From: Austropuccinia psidii
Taxonomy: Eukaryota; Basidiomycota; Pucciniomycetes; Pucciniales; Sphaerophragmiaceae
Direction of reading: 5' to 3'
DNA length: 64,000 nucleotides
Assembly (NCBI GenBank): GCA_023105745.1
Contig: JALGQZ010000018.1
Location: forward strand, 10,429,338 to 10,493,337
The notes under the pieces are model-generated. The model made no database searches and had not been told where the DNA came from. It saw nothing but the letters and a program-made list of their open reading frames with translations. The position numbers and the translations under genes were made by a program. Each line of letters begins with the position of its first letter. The stretch's first letter is position 1. Positions 10,450 through 24,390 of the stretch are shown here, piece by piece.

Positions 10450-11485
10450 GGGCCAAGGTTAACTCAAGCAACTGAGGCTTCCAGAACCAGAAAGAACAGA
10501 AAGTGGTGCCAGAGAAGGGGAAGATTAAGTGAGTTTAGTCAGTTTGGAAATAATAACTAGAGATTATGGAAGCAGAATAATTCAAGCTGTTAGATTATGC
10601 AATCAAGCCTGAAGAAATCATGAAGTTCGTGGGGCCATAGCCCATTTTATGACCTCCTCAAGGTCCTCAATGTGGGAATCCAAGGCCCTCTTGGGCCCCA
10701 ATAAACAATAAAGGACCTCCTCTTCAGCTCTGGAGAGGTCATCGTTCTTGATTTTCCTGGACCACCCTCAATGGGCCCAGGCCATATAGGTAAAAATTGA
10801 ACTTGAACATTTTTTTGGTCCCATGGACCCCCTGAAGCCCCAGCAAATTTGGGCCCTGGGGGACTCCAATAGCCCCACAAACCATGGACTTTAGAGACCT
10901 AAAAAGGCCCTAGGGCCTCATAAACGCCAAAAATTGGCTTGGACCCAAAACTTTCAAATTGCCACCTAAATGGTCTTGACCAAGAAAATTCATCATGGCA
11001 CGAAATGGTTCCAAAGCCATTTTTGGGGCCATATCTTTAAAGGAAATGGGGAAAAGACCCCTCCTTGAAACTGCAAGGTGCATCATCAAGGGTGAAGGAA
11101 AGAAAAGGGAAAAGGAATATTATGGACCGCTTTTAATTGAGTAAACATTCCTATACTCATCATTCATCATTTCTTCAAAAAGAATAGGTTGATGGCCTGC
11201 TTTTTGGGATACAACCCAAGACCAAGGAAGGAAATAAAATCTTTCTGAATAAATTCCAAGAAAAGTATAATTCAAAAGTTTAAATGGACTTACTGAAGAA
11301 AAGGGGAAGGACAAGTTAATGAAAGATGACAACAAGAAAAAGAGAGGGATTTTCAGGATGACAATCCAGAGCAAAAGAAAATTCAAGTGAAAATTTTTAG
11401 AAAAATCTTGGGATATTAATATGACACTCAAAAGAGTCAGGGTATTATGGTGTTCAAGAGCCCACCAGTTTCAAGAGGGGGATAC
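10450..11485. other. region upstream of the Gag-like gene; no supported gene
   Basis: The stretch 10620-11060 is less AT-rich than its surroundings and has many GGGCC/CCTGG runs; the minus-strand frame 10647-10880 is a low-complexity Gly/Pro/Trp-rich peptide, which I regard as non-coding repeat. From 11100 the sequence is purine-rich and ends in TCAAGAGGGGGATAC (11471-11485), which looks like the polypurine tract of a retroelement in front of the next feature. Confidence 0.4.
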
Positions 11486-12246
11486 TGCAACAACTACTAT
11501 CTAGGAATAAGGGCACTCAATCTTACACCCACTCAAAAAGTCAAACCAGCAAATCCATTGTGTGTATCAGTAATCAGTTTCAGCAATATTCCTTGCTGAA
11601 ACAAGCATACAGCTTGGTTCATCAATACATCCTGACAACTCTTGTACAGGTTGGATTGACCCAATACAGTTAGATACACCATCCTGAAACTGTATGATCA
11701 CTCAATACTACAACACCTCTTGTACAGATGCTGTACAGATGTAAAGGACATGTATTTTTCAAACTCAATTCAATCATCAATTCCTCTCATGAAAATTCTC
11801 TGCCTGAATAAGGGCTGGTGATTATCACATATACCATCCCCTCTTTCTCCCCCCTGAGAACTTTCCCCCAGTTAATCAGCTTACTTGATACATTATTTTA
11901 TAAATATTCTTACTATTTTTTTGGGTATTATATTTACTGGTATTAATTTAGTTTTTGAATATCTTCTTTGCCTGTACAGTATGAGTTGTGGTGGCCATAT
12001 ACTTATTAACCCTTCTCTTTCCTTCTGACAGGTTGAACCAGTGGACTTGGACTTGTTTGTGTTTTGCTCTTTCATTTCTTACTCTTATTATTTGTTTCTT
12101 CTTTCCTTATATTTGTTTTATTGGCAATTATACTCATATTACACTCTTAAGTGTACTCTTCCTTATTTCATCGTTTGAGCCCTCCATAAGTGAGTCTAAG
12201 TTTACTGAGCTTGAGGCCCTCTTCACTTAGAAGAGCCTCAGTGAAA
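11486..12246 (+). repeat. probable LTR (family D)
   Basis: The block starts TGCAACAACTAC directly after a polypurine-like tract and ends around CCTCAGTGA (near 12246). It includes a promoter-like tract (CACATATACCATCCCCTCTTTCTCCCCCC, about 11827-11856). No coding potential and no matching target duplication were found, and the ends are approximate. I recognise similar sequence as common in A. psidii, from memory only. Confidence 0.45.
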
Positions 12247-12354
12247 AAATTTAGCTAAAAGCACTAGGAAATGTAGCATCTTGACCATGTTTGTTCATAT
12301 ATAAAAAAAAATAGCAGAAGTACTAATAAAACCAATGACCCAAAATAAGAAATA

Positions 12355-14422
12355 AATGCAATCATTTGTATAATTTTCTGGATATTACAGCCAACATACA
12401 AAAGACTGTGCAAAAATTACCAAATATTTTTATGAACTCTGTGACCAAAAAACAATATATGGAATGACTGAAGAAAATTTTAAAGAAGACAAGGAGATTA
12501 AAAAAGCCCTGATAATGTCTCCTTTCTCTTAATTACATATTGGAACTACCCTTCAAGCCATACATTGATACTTATTGAGAAGGACTAGCTTCAGAACTGT
12601 ACTAAAAAGAAATAATAAATGATAAACCTGCTGAAGGACCAATTTTCTTTATTTAAGGATAAATTAAGCCAAAAAAAGCAAAATATGGAGCAAGCCATTA
12701 GGTATTCCTTTGCTCGGTGTTGGCCTTACAAAAGCTAAAATAATACTTAGATGGAACAGTCTTTGATGTCATCACAGAATTTAATGCTGTAAAATCATTA
12801 CTAAATATGAATACACCAAATAGGAACATGCCTAGATTGAAGATTGCTATCCAAGAAGATTGAGGAAATATGACACTAGTTCATAAATTTGGAAACATTC
12901 ACAAAATGAAGATGGTCTTAGAAGATGACCTCTTGAAAATAAACCTTAAAATCCACCATGGGTACAACAGGAAGAAAATAATATAAAAACATTATGTTTC
13001 ACAGACATTGGCACATAATTCTTAAATCAAGCCAAAGAAAGCTCCAAGATGGACAGGAACTGTCATATCTTATGCCGACTTTTAATAAAAAATTTCAAAG
13101 ACCCATCATCATATCCCAAACTAAATGAATTATGAAAACAATAAGATGATAAAGGAAGATTCCACCTCCTTGATATAATCCCTTATTATAGGACCAAACA
13201 CACATGTGTTATGATAATGTTTTAATAATAAGTATACTACATGAACCTCATGATAGTGTTCTATATGGACATCTCTCAGAATATAGGACACTAGAAAGAT
13301 TAAAACCTGCTCTTGGTGGCCAAATTGGAGAAACAATGTTTCAGAATACTGCCAAACTTGTGACAGGTGCCAAAAGGAAAATAGAGCCAAAGGTAAGAAA
13401 GTTGGTATGATGATAAAAATTTGAGAACCAAGATCCCAATGAGAAATAGTTCATATGTATTAGGTGATGGTCTACCCCCAGGAGGCAACAGAAGATCCCA
13501 TGCATGCCTAGTCTTAGTTGATAGGTACAGGAAAGCCCCAACATTCTTACCATGTCATAAAGATGACACACCTATAATTATATGGAATAGAGCTATTAGC
13601 CATACAGGATTATTGCAAAATATCTTAAGTGATTGAGATTGTAACTGGAATAGAAGAAATAAATTCATTAAGCAATAGTTAGAACACCTGAAATGTTGGA
13701 ATAAGGTTGGAATCCAAGAATACCTTGTGACACACTCAAAAAAGACTTGATGGATATACAGTCAACAGCAAGCAGTTCTAAGATAATGCTTCATAAAGCA
13801 AGAAATCATTCAAATAGATGTATTTGGGATTCTTTCAGATATTCAAAAGAAAGATGGTATGAAATCACAAACAACCTGATTTCAAAGTAGGAGACATATT
13901 CCTAGTATCAACATCGAGCTTGAATAACATCAAAGGACTAAAGAAATTGGTAGATTACTTCAAAGGACCTTCTATTATAAAAGCTCTACATTGCTCCAAT
14001 TCTGTGAGACTGGAATTGAGACAAGAATTAAGAAACAAACACCCTGCCTTACAGCTCAAGTGATATTGAAATATTCCCTTTGAGAAGTATACCACCACTT
14101 TAATTCCCCCTTCTCAAGCAAGGAGAGGAAAAGAAAGTTGTAAGATTCCTTAAAGAAATGAGGACCAGAGGCAAAAAAGGAATGTAATACCTTGTAAGAT
14201 ACAGAAAAACAACTCAGGATGATTAGTTTCTACTTGCGAAGGATATATCTAACTCCAATAAACTACTAAGGTGGTTAAGACATGCAAAAAAGACCCAAAG
14301 AATAAGAAAATTAAGTATTATTGAGCCTCAAGACTAAAAAAGCTATCAAAGAGGTAGGCAAGTGGATGATACCCCAATTAACTACATTAGATTGGGGTAT
14401 AATTGTTTTTGGTGGTAGGGAA
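12355..14422 (+). pseudogene. gypsy-B pol fragment (RT end, RNase H, integrase)
   Basis: This is a plus-strand remnant of the gypsy-B family. Translation through stops gives the RT-to-RNase H linker (KTIYGMTEEN, about 12450), RNase H ([20 protein letters not shown], about 12750-12810), and the H2C2 zinc finger followed by TCDRCQKENR (about 13340-13385). The integrase core around 13430-13640 has LVDRYRKAPTFLPCHKDD and ends in a deletion after ISD, so the second catalytic Asp survives and the Glu is lost. Weak C-terminal and chromodomain traces follow at 13690-14290. Just before LTR-B is GGTGGTAGGGAA, the family's polypurine tract. The same region is present at 55025-56544 and, reversed, 44740-48600. 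No intact frame remains. Confidence 0.8.
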
Positions 14423-14644
14423 TATAAGGCTTTGAGATATGACCACATATCCAAGAAGGTCACAAACGAAATTTACAAAAGTTCTCCTTATAATCAAAAT
14501 TCAAATTACAATCTTCAAATAAGTAAAAATGCCATAAAAATGCATAAATTCCTGATGATCTCAGAAATCAATGAATAAAAATCTCAAATAGTGAACACCA
14601 TTGAACACAATATTATCTTTTTCAGAAGCTTCATTGCGGTTAGG
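14423..14644 (+). repeat. LTR-B 5' fragment
   Basis: TATAAGGCTTTGAGATATGACC aligns base for base with the LTR-B start TGTGAGCCTTTGGGGTATGACC at 41909. Similarity (CATATCCAAGAAGGTCACA, GCCATAAAAATGCATAAATTCC) continues to about 14605 and then fades. It follows its own pol fragment in the expected order, and the next LTR-C insertion interrupts the sequence. Confidence 0.75.
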
Positions 14645-16466
14645 TGTAAGTTGTGGATATGAAACTTTGATTAAAAATCAAGTACTTTTCCTGTCCTCAA
14701 AATTTGTATAAGGTAAAAATAAATTAAAAATAGTAAGAAATATTATTTTTGAGAGCAAACACGCCAATTTTATTGTTTATAACTTTTTTGGTATAAAACA
14801 ATAATATTATAAAGATTTATTTTTTTACCAACAGTAAAAATTTATCCAAAAATACTCTACAAGAGATATTTAAGGCTACAAAAGAAATTTCTTCAAGAGA
14901 AATTTCAATTGGAATTAATTGAGCAATGAACTGCAAGCAATTAATTAAAGAAAAAAGTATTTAAAAAGAATATTAAAGAGAAAACACACCCAAAAGTGAC
15001 CAGAGTGAGTTTGGAAACAAAGTGACAAAGTTAATAGTGATGAAAGATGCTTTAATTCACTTTTGGGGTGGTTCAGGGGTAAAAATGATTATAAGAGTTA
15101 CAAAAAATGATTATAATGATTTTTTCACGTGGTTAAAAGGCTTAAAATGCTTTAAAATAGGTGGTTGGAATATTTTATTGATTGGTTTAACAGTGTTTAA
15201 ACTAATTATAAAAGGAAAAGATTCTAACATGAAGAGAAAAGTGGGGCAAAGAAGACATTCTTTTATAGCCATCAATTTTCTTACTCCAAAAGAAAAATTT
15301 ACTCTTGTCAGTCGTGAGAAAAATTCTGACCACAGAAAAGCCAATTATGGCGTCATTGAACCCTGGTTTAGACCAAAAAACGGCTGGTTTAAGCCATTTT
15401 TAGCCATTTTAGACTCTTAAATCAGCCATTACTATAGCCATACCTGTTCTAGAGCCTTCAAAACACGTCAGAATGTGTGTAAGAGGCGTAGAAATCATTT
15501 AAAACTGTTTTTACTAACATTTGTTTAACTTAAGGGTAGTTTCACCTTCTTGGCAGCAGTTTAAACTACCCCGGTTGGTATCAAAACCTCATCATCAATT
15601 GAGTCACAGACCCTGTGACTCAATTCCACGCCAAAATTAATTACCTTTTGCGTGGATTTTGACATCCCATTCCAGTCAGAAAGGATTTTGGGGGTCTGGC
15701 TCCCCCTTAGAGCTAGAGTTCCTTTCCCCCCGCAATTTTAATCTTTCCAAAAAAATTTTCCTTTAATTCCTCATCATGTATTATACTTGTAATTTACAGA
15801 TGTAATTCAATTGAATTGTACAGTAAAATACAGTAATAATTGATACCTCATATGTAAATCAAAGTTCACTTATCTAATACACGCCCACATTTTGACATTT
15901 CAATTGAATTCAATTGAAAATACTTCAAATCCTCATAGCTTCTAAACTAAACACAAAACCTCAATTTTAACACAAAAATTGATGGTTGACACCACAGGTG
16001 GTGTGAATTAAGTTAAAGTTTTGAGGATTTTCAATTTTTGTATTAAAAATACTAAAAAATTAATTCAAGCTCATTTAGAATTTAGTTACAGAAATTTCAT
16101 CCAGAGGTGACCCCACTTTATTTTTTATGAGGAATCCAATGGTGTAATAACTTCTTTATGTTTTTTTATTGGATAAAAAGCTATAATATATTTTATATAA
16201 CCTTTTACCAAAAATATTTTAATTTCACAATTTTTATTAAAAATTCATTTTTACTTAATTTTTACAAGTAAAAATATAATTTCATAATTTTACATTTTAT
16301 TGTAACTTTATTTTTAAATTATGATTCAATTTTGATTTTTGAATATAAATTTGTAATTATATTTCAATTTTTTTTATAATATAAATAAATTTATTTTATT
16401 TATATTTGTATATTAATTTATCTTTTGTGGTCTTTTGGGTATATGAGAATACCTCTAAGGCTCACA
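14645..16466 (-). repeat. solo LTR-C, target duplication TTAGG
   Basis: The left end TGTAAGTTGTGGATATGAAAC is the reverse complement of the LTR-C end at 20926, and the right end ACCTCTAAGGCTCACA is the reverse complement of the LTR-C start. A perfect TTAGG duplication flanks it (14640-14644, 16467-16471). At 1,822 bp it is similar in length to the 1,923-1,925-bp copies, but its interior is quite diverged. The 132-codon open frame at 15022-15420 lies inside it and is not a gene. Confidence 0.85.
15597..15625. other. perfect 13-bp hairpin inside LTR-C
   Basis: AATTGAGTCACAG (15597-15609) and CTGTGACTCAATT (15613-15625) form a perfect inverted repeat with a 3-base loop ACC. Each arm contains TGAGTCA/TGACTCA, the consensus of Gcn4/AP-1-type bZIP factors. 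A regulatory role is inference. Confidence 0.6.
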
Positions 16467-19003
16467 TTAGGCATGTTTTTATATGCCCTTTGATACAGGA
16501 CTCATGAGCATTTGTCCCACCAAACTAATTACAAAACCCCTCTTTCAATCCTCTCTCCTTTTCAGAACCAACTAGGTTGTGGGTTTTATTATTAAGGGAA
16601 GAATGATGGCTGACTGTCCTTTCAAACTTGAAGAATTCATTCTCCAATTAATGAGATCTTGTAGAAACCTGATCATGAAAGTATCTTGATGTTGAAGGGT
16701 AAGTATTCTTCTATGGAATTAAGTTATTCTTCCCCTTCCTTTCACATTACCTGGTATCAATATCCAGGGAAATATCTTTCAAGCCTTGAAGAGAATCAAT
16801 AGCTAAATTATGGCAGGCGAGTTGATACAGAGTCCTTGAGGCCAATACATTGCTTAAATGATGAATTAAAGCCCTTTGACCCCAATATCTGATACATTTG
16901 ATAACATTTCTTAAATCTGAAATTTACAAGGAGAAATTGACAGCTTCCTTCATCCCTAAAAATCCAATTCAGATTTGGATTTTTTGAATTCATTGGGATC
17001 TCCAAATAAGCTGTAAATCTTTCTTTCAAATAAAGCCCAATTGTTAGGAAGGGATCCATGGTCCATGTTAGAGAGATTTGACATATATAGCTATTTCAAT
17101 TTTCTATTCCTGAAAGTGAGAAAAGAGATCTAATGAATACCTTTCATCCTTTTTGATGAATCATTGAATTTATGATGATAGAAGATACAATGGCAATACT
17201 GGATGAAACTTCTCAATCTGAGTATTTGAGTACCATCAAATTGGTATTTAAACTTCATAGATGAAGTCTTGAAGCTTTATAGGATGCAGACTATTGAAAA
17301 TTAGTCATTATCAAAGTCATTGTTTGAAGAATTGCGAATAGAGCTAGTTTGAGCCAATGTGACAAAAGCAGATTAACGGAACTATATTTTATCCTTGGGT
17401 AGTTTCAGCTGCCCCTACAGGAGTAGTGATACCTGAAGTACTTTCAGACTCTTCCTCTCCCATGGAGGTCTCCTCCTCCCCCCTAACAATTTCAGAGAGA
17501 ACTCAGAAAGTGGCCTCTCAAATGCTTGGGAAAGGAAAAACCACACCTCAAAGTAAGCTTGATATTCTGCACCTTTCTCCTTCCATAATTAGTGCTCAAT
17601 TGATGAACTGCTGGGGTATCATCAAGAACACTGCTTGGGACAGGAGTGACAGAATATTGAACTCTTTCCTTATATCTTTTCTGATTTTTGGAGGTGAATG
17701 TTGAGCTTTCATGAAAAAATTGAATAAAAAATTGAATTTGAAGTTTGAAAATTTGAGGAAAACAAACTATTGAAGTATTCATGTCAAAAAAATTCAATAT
17801 TCTCAGGAAAAATCAAAATGAATAATCTCTTAAGGGAATTCACTAAATCAGTGAGTCTTGAGGAGTTCTTTCAAAAAAAATATTCTCAAATAAAATTTAT
17901 CACCAGTCAAATCAACAAAATTAGACCATGTAAAATATTGAAAATCAAATCAGCTTATGGCTAAGTCAATCAAATACAATAAATTACAATGAGGTCTTTC
18001 TGTGAATCAAAATTACTGAAGCATGAAGAAATATAAAAAGTTTGGTATAAATATTGTGAATTAAGATGTAATTATGAAAGGTTTCAATGATATTATTTTA
18101 CAGTTGTGACCATGATGAAATTGGATGGAATGAAAAAGACTCATAATGGCAAGCCACAACATGCCAAAATAAATGAAAATTGAAAGACGTTTTTGAAGAA
18201 AAAATCAATTAATCAGGATAAAAAATGGGTGGAAATTGAGATAATTGAAGATAAAGATCAATAAAATTAATCAAGGGTCATACTCTATGAATTAATGAGT
18301 TTGGATAAAGATTTAAGCTCAAAAATTGAGAGACTTTATTATGAGTTGAGTGATCTAATTTCACCAGGGCTGTTGGATAAAAAAAGAGTGGCCTGGAGGT
18401 CAGGGGATAAGTTCTCAATTGGAGGGACTCCAAATGCTTCAGGAAATAAATTATTAGTCAAAAAGAAGAATTCAATGTACAAAAAGGCAACCAATCAAAT
18501 TTTTGTTTCACTGTTTCAATGTGTGCAGATTGAATGAAAAAATTGGTAAGGATGTGAACAAAAATATCCAATGAAAAGGGAAGGAAGGGTTGTAAATTAA
18601 TGACTTATTATTATAAATATTCATTATCAAAAGATCAGGGAAATAATGAATGAAAATAAATCCATTGATGAGTTAATGAGGGATGTAAGGGTGGTCATTA
18701 TATGTGAAGAATTTACAATCTGATCCTTTCAGGTTGAAACTCATATGTATGATTGCTAAAATGCTTTAGTGCCTTCCTTGGGGAAAGGTCCCTTGGCCAC
18801 ATTGGAAAATCAACTTTTTATACTTAAATGCATACATTATTGAGCTGAATTTACCAAAAGAGTAAATGAAAGAAAGTTTTTCTGACTTCAGTATTTATTG
18901 AATGAATTGAGCTATCCATGGTGCAATGACCTTTGACACCATGACACCTGGCTTTTGTTCATACTTGGTGTAATTACACTCAAGGATACAGATTGACTGA
19001 AGG
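16467..19003. other. anonymous AT-rich host sequence, no supported gene
   Basis: Only short frames occur (for example 16808-17059 minus, 17426-17704 plus, 18295-18537 plus), none with a recognisable domain or codon bias. The stretch 17400-17690 is somewhat less AT-rich and holds a 92-codon frame rich in Ser/Pro; I could not identify it. Confidence 0.5.
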
Positions 19004-20926
19004 TGTGAGCCTTGAGGTATATTTTACATACCCAAATAGGCCACAATTATCTTAAAAAGAAATTTTGAATTATGCATAACTGATAAGTCATGCATATATC
19101 CAAAATTCATCATTTTTGATTTCAGAAAAGATGAATAACTTTTTATTGAGTAAGTAAATCCATGGATTTAAGGCCAGATTTGGATTCTACACAAAAATTC
19201 ACCTAGGGTAGCTCCATAGAGTGAATAAGCTCAAATTAACTCTTTGAGGTGGTAAAATGGAAAATACTTCAATACCACATCATCAATACCACATAAAAGA
19301 TCCGTGAAAATTTTTGTTTTTCTTAATTTCACGCCAAAATAATGGGAAAGTGAGAAATCCCATGTTACATATACACTAAGAATAGTGTTATGCATGTTTT
19401 GAGCACTTAATATCATGGTATTCTTACATGCACTTTTGGTACACACATAGTGGATATCTCACTTGAAGCTTAAATTACTATTTTGACGTAAAAAATAAGC
19501 AAGGGGGACAAAAGACATCAAAGAGAGCCAGGGTACCCAACTTCTGAGGCCTCAGAGGCGTGGATAGCTCCAGAGTATGGATCCATGGCTCATCTTGGCC
19601 CAATTGGTAAGCTAAAACTCTTTGGGAACTTGGTTACCAAGTTACACCTACTGTAATCATAAGAAAATAGCAAATAACCTGCTATTTTGACGTGCCAAGG
19701 AGGTAATGAGCTACTTAGACTCCTGTAACCACGTCAATTCTTGATTAATTTCCATGACTAGACCCTAAAAGAGTAATTAAAACCCTTTTGGGATCCATAT
19801 TCATTGATTTACCTCATAGCAACCAGCAAAATACTGCTATTTGCAATTCTACGTAGAAATGAGGTAAAAACTTCAAAAATTCATTAAAAATACAATTCTT
19901 AATGAATTTTTCTGAAACTTTCAGGACAAATGAAGAACTGTATTATCTATGGTACAACCAAAAAGAATTACAGTTTTACTAGTAAAATTAAAAGTTTTAC
20001 TTACAGTCCATTTTTGACCATTCTACGTGAAACACTGAATCTTCAAAAATTCACAGTAATTAAAACCTGTGATGAAATTGGCAATAACATTGATAACTTT
20101 GAGAAATCAATGATTTTTTTGGAATAAAAGCAGATTTACTGCTGTTACTCCTTTTATTCTTAACCATATTGGGGTTGGTAGTCACGTAAAAGCATCAATT
20201 AAGTAATTATGATAATCTTACGTGACAACAGATGATGCAATCATTAATCCAAAAAGGTTTATTGTTTTCTCACTCACTTGTTTTTCAGTTTGCTCCATGG
20301 CACGCCTCTGTGAGCTGTTGTTGACTTAAAAGAGGCCTCCTCTTGCTGTTTTCTTTCGTATCATCATCTTATCAATTTATTAAATCATTATTACCAACAA
20401 GTAAGTATTAGTTACAGCTATTCTTAAGTGTTTTAAATCTTTCAAAATAAACCAGGAAGACGTGAAATCATAGAATCCAACTATATATTGTTGTAATACT
20501 GTTATAAATCCTTTTGATCCCCTAAATTCACAATTCCATGTCAAATTTCTCTACTGTTATCTATCAATAAGTTCTTTGGAGTACTAGTGAGTCATTTATT
20601 TTTTAATTCTTAAAGTTTTTCTCTAGTAATAGTTTTCTTCAAGAATTATCTTTATAATTATTCTTGTGAAAGATAATTATATATTAAAATAATTTTATTA
20701 TTTTAATAAAAGAAGTTTTTATTATGAAATTCTTCTTGTAATTGATTCTTGTAGACAATTACTGCTCACTGTTATAATCACTAGTAGTGTATAACACGTG
20801 AAAGAAATAATTTTATTATTATTTAATTGTGGTTATAATAATTTTTATTATTATATTTCATAAGAACAGACATAGTACTGTTGATTAATAGTAATATTAT
20901 CATCAGTTTCATAGTCACATCTTACA
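19004..20926 (+). repeat. solo LTR-C, target duplication GAAGG
   Basis: The LTR starts TGTGAGCCTTGAGGTATATT and ends CATAGTCACATCTTACA (1,923 bp). A perfect GAAGG duplication lies at 18999-19003 and 20927-20931. It is more than 90% identical by eye to the copy at 23020-29947, which differs in being split by copia-2. No internal element sequence adjoins either side, so it is a solo LTR left by recombination between the two LTRs of an element. Confidence 0.92.
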
Positions 20927-22098
20927 GAAGGAGGGTCCTGTTAGACAATTAATACAGCTGTTCATTCTAAAGTTTATACTCTTTCAATGGTTGTCCTTCA
21001 GTAATTTAGAATTGAAGAAATCTGAATAAATTTATAATGAAAGGAGATGAGTGGCAGGGAAATATTCACTATAAAGAATAAGGCATAATTAGATTGTACT
21101 CATTTTGATGGAGTAACATGTAAATAAATGAAACCACAGGAAAAATGATTCATTTTGAGTGGTTGGAGAGCTATTCCCTGTTGGTAAGGGCCCTTGACTG
21201 CTTGGTGGGTTTGTGGAATGGAGGGTAAGGAGGCAGCCAAATTCTGAAGAGTTTCCTATAGGCAATATGATCATATTTTGGAAACACTTGGTTTATGTAA
21301 AATATTGGGTTTGAACCCCTGTATGGACCATATGATGTAGCCATAAGATTCCCCCTTAGTGGGAAGGATTAAAAATGTCTGAAAAAAGAGTTTGCTGAAG
21401 CGTTTACAGGTCCCAAGAATCCACATGGGTGACAGTAAAATTTACATAAATTTTACATGGTATTTAATACACAACAGAATCAATGTTGGGGAAATTCTTG
21501 ATACAAATATCCTCATCATCATTTTAGTTAATCAATAAATCTAATCAGTATCTTATCAATGCAACATGTGACTTTGGAATACTAATAAACACTATTTTAT
21601 GATGTAAGAGCTTGTAAATAATCATTAAATATTTTCTGAGTTTATCTCCTCTGACCTTTAGTTCTTTGATCTTTTCAAACCAAATTTCAATCGATTATCC
21701 CTTCTTGATAGATTCATAATTAAATGATTCTTGTAGAGTATGAGAAAACAAATTTCAAAATGCGTTAACAGGAACTCAAAAGAGCTTTTGCTTCATTTCA
21801 CATTTTGGGAACTAAATTTTTTAACCCATTCAGAGGAGGACCCAAAAGTATTAATACTAACCCCCATAAGAGGTCAGTATTGGTAGTTGTGGGAAAAATT
21901 CTCTTTTAGGTTCCAATTATTTTCACTTCTTTAAGGGAATAAACCAAAAATATAGAAGTTTGGAAAAAGGAACTCTCAAAGCATAATTTTCCCAAAAACA
22001 GTGAAAGACAAAAACATTTGGCTTCATGAGATAAACTTTCACAATATGCCAGATTTCTTCAAAGAACATTTTGAGCAAATTTACATAAATATTAGAAG
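20927..22098. other. anonymous AT-rich host sequence, no supported gene
   Basis: This continues the 16467-19003 sequence once the LTR-C is removed. The 61-codon minus frame at 21089-21274 has no recognisable domain. I see no RNA gene or repeat. Confidence 0.5.
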
Positions 22099-24390
22099 TG
22101 TAAGGGTGACACTATGATTTAGCTTTACAATGGTAATGAAAATTTATCAATCTAAGTTTGACAAGAGAATAATGATGATCAATTAATGATAAGATTCTTA
22201 AAAGGGCTAGGCTACAGATTACAGTGATGGTGAGTACTAGTAATAGCCCTGGTTTCAGTGTTTAACTCTTGGTTTATAAGAATAAACCCTTAAATAATTA
22301 AATATCATATTTATACGTGCTATATTCTGAGGGTACCACTTTGTCAAGAAGCTATATCACATAAAAATACTACAACAGAATGATGGATTTGCATTTTGGT
22401 TAGGAAACGGTTCCTTTTATCATCTTCTGGGGTAGTGGGAGGTTGCTTACCTCTGCACATGACCACATAGTGAAAGTCTTAACTACCCTAGGCTGGTTTG
22501 TGTATATATAAATCCCATACAGACCAGTATTGGGTTGAGATGTTGTTTTATAATCAAAATTTGCCATTTTTACCTTATACAGGGTAAAGGGTTTTCGCCA
22601 ATGGAGTTTCCAGGTATGTTCCAGTGCTTCTGATGTATCAAAATGTTACACAAAATTCCTCTTTGCTTTTATTTTTCACATTATGAGAAATTCAATAAAA
22701 GACAGAATTCAATTCAATTATATGGACAGCTTTCCCACAGCAAAACCCCATATTGGCTAGTGTGGGATTATAATCTTAAAACCTGAATATCTTTGTCAGT
22801 TTTCAAGATAGAGAACTCAAAAGTGGCTAATCTTGTATGCCTTGATGAGTTCCACAAAATGGATAAACATTTGATATAGCTAGCATCAAATATGGCAAAT
22901 TTATACCAATTCCAAATTTCATTATCAATTTGTGGAGTTTTTATGAATCCTGTATTGAACTTTTTTGCTCCATAATGTTTGTTCTAGATGAACTACAAAG
23001 AAATGGATGGGACCATCAGTGTGAGCCTTGAGGTATATTTTACATACCCAAATAGGCCACAATTATCTTAAAAAGAAATTTCGAATTATAAATAACTCAT
23101 AAATCATGCATATATTCAAAATTCATCATTTTTGATTTCAGAAAAGATGAATAACTTTTTATTGAGTAAGTAAATCCATGGATTTAAGGCCAGATTTGGA
23201 TTGTACACAAAAAATTCACCTAGGGTAGCTCCATTGAGTGAATAAGCTCAAATTAACTCTTTGAGGTGGTAATATGGAAAATACTTCAACACCACATCAT
23301 TAATACCACATAAAAGATCCGTGAAAATTTTTGTTTTTCTTGATTTTACGCCAAAATAATGGGAAAGTGAGAAATCTCATGTTACATATACACTAAGAAT
23401 AGTGTTATGCATGTTTTGAGCACTTAATATCATGGTATTCTTACATGGACTTTTGGTACACACATAGTGGATATCTCACTTGAAGCTTAAATTACTATTT
23501 TAACGTGAAAAATAAGCAAGGGGGACAAAAGACATCAAAGAGAGCCAGGTTACCCAACTTCTGAGGCCCCAGAGGCATGGATAGCTCCAAATCTTGGTTC
23601 CATGGCTTATCTTGACCCAATTGATAAGCTAAACCTCTTTGGGAACTTGGTTACCAAGTTACAACTACTGTAAAACACCAGAAAATAGCAAATAACCTGC
23701 TATTTTGACGTGCCAAGGAGGTAAAAAGCTACTTACACTCCTGTAACCATTTCAATTACTAATGACTTTCCATGGATAAACCCCAAAAGAGTAATTAAAA
23801 CCCTTTTTGGACTAGTATCCATTGATTTACCTCATAGCAACCAGTCAAAGACTGATATTTGCAATTCTATGTAGAAATGAGGTAAAAACTTCAAAAATTC
23901 ATTAAAAATACAAATCTTAATGAATCTTTCTGAAACTTTCAGGACCAATTGGGAACTGCATTATCTATGGTACAACCAAAAAGAATTACAGTTTTACTAG
24001 TAAAATCAAAAGTTTTACTTATAGTCCATTTTTGGTTATTCTACGTGAAACACTGAATCTTCAAAAATTCACAGTAAATACAACCTGTGATGAAATTGTC
24101 AATAACATTGATAACTTTGGGAAATCAATGATTACTTTGTAATAAAAGAAGATTTACAAATGTTACTCTTTTTATTCTTAACCATATTGGGATTGGTAGT
24201 CACGTAAAAGCATCAATTAAGCAATTATGACAATTTTACGTGCCAACAGATGATGTAAGTACTAATCAAAAATGGTTTAATGCTTTCTCACTCACTGGTT
24301 TTTCAGTTTGCTCCATGGCACGCCTCTGTGAGCTGTTGTTGACTTAAAAGAGGCCTTCTCTTGCTGTTTTTTCCGTATCATCATCTTATT

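Noticed and set aside
10647..10880. Gly/Pro/Trp-rich 77-residue frame on the minus strand
   Set aside because: It is low-complexity translation of GGGCC/CCTGG repeats; there is no start context or domain, and similar sequence is repetitive in the suspected species.
15022..15420. 132-codon open frame on the plus strand
   Set aside because: It lies entirely inside a solo LTR-C with a TTAGG duplication, has no recognisable domain, and the corresponding part of the other LTR-C copies is not open in a conserved way.
17426..17704. 92-codon Ser/Pro-rich frame
   Set aside because: It is somewhat less AT-rich than its surroundings, but no family, splice context or second exon could be recognised; kept as unassigned.
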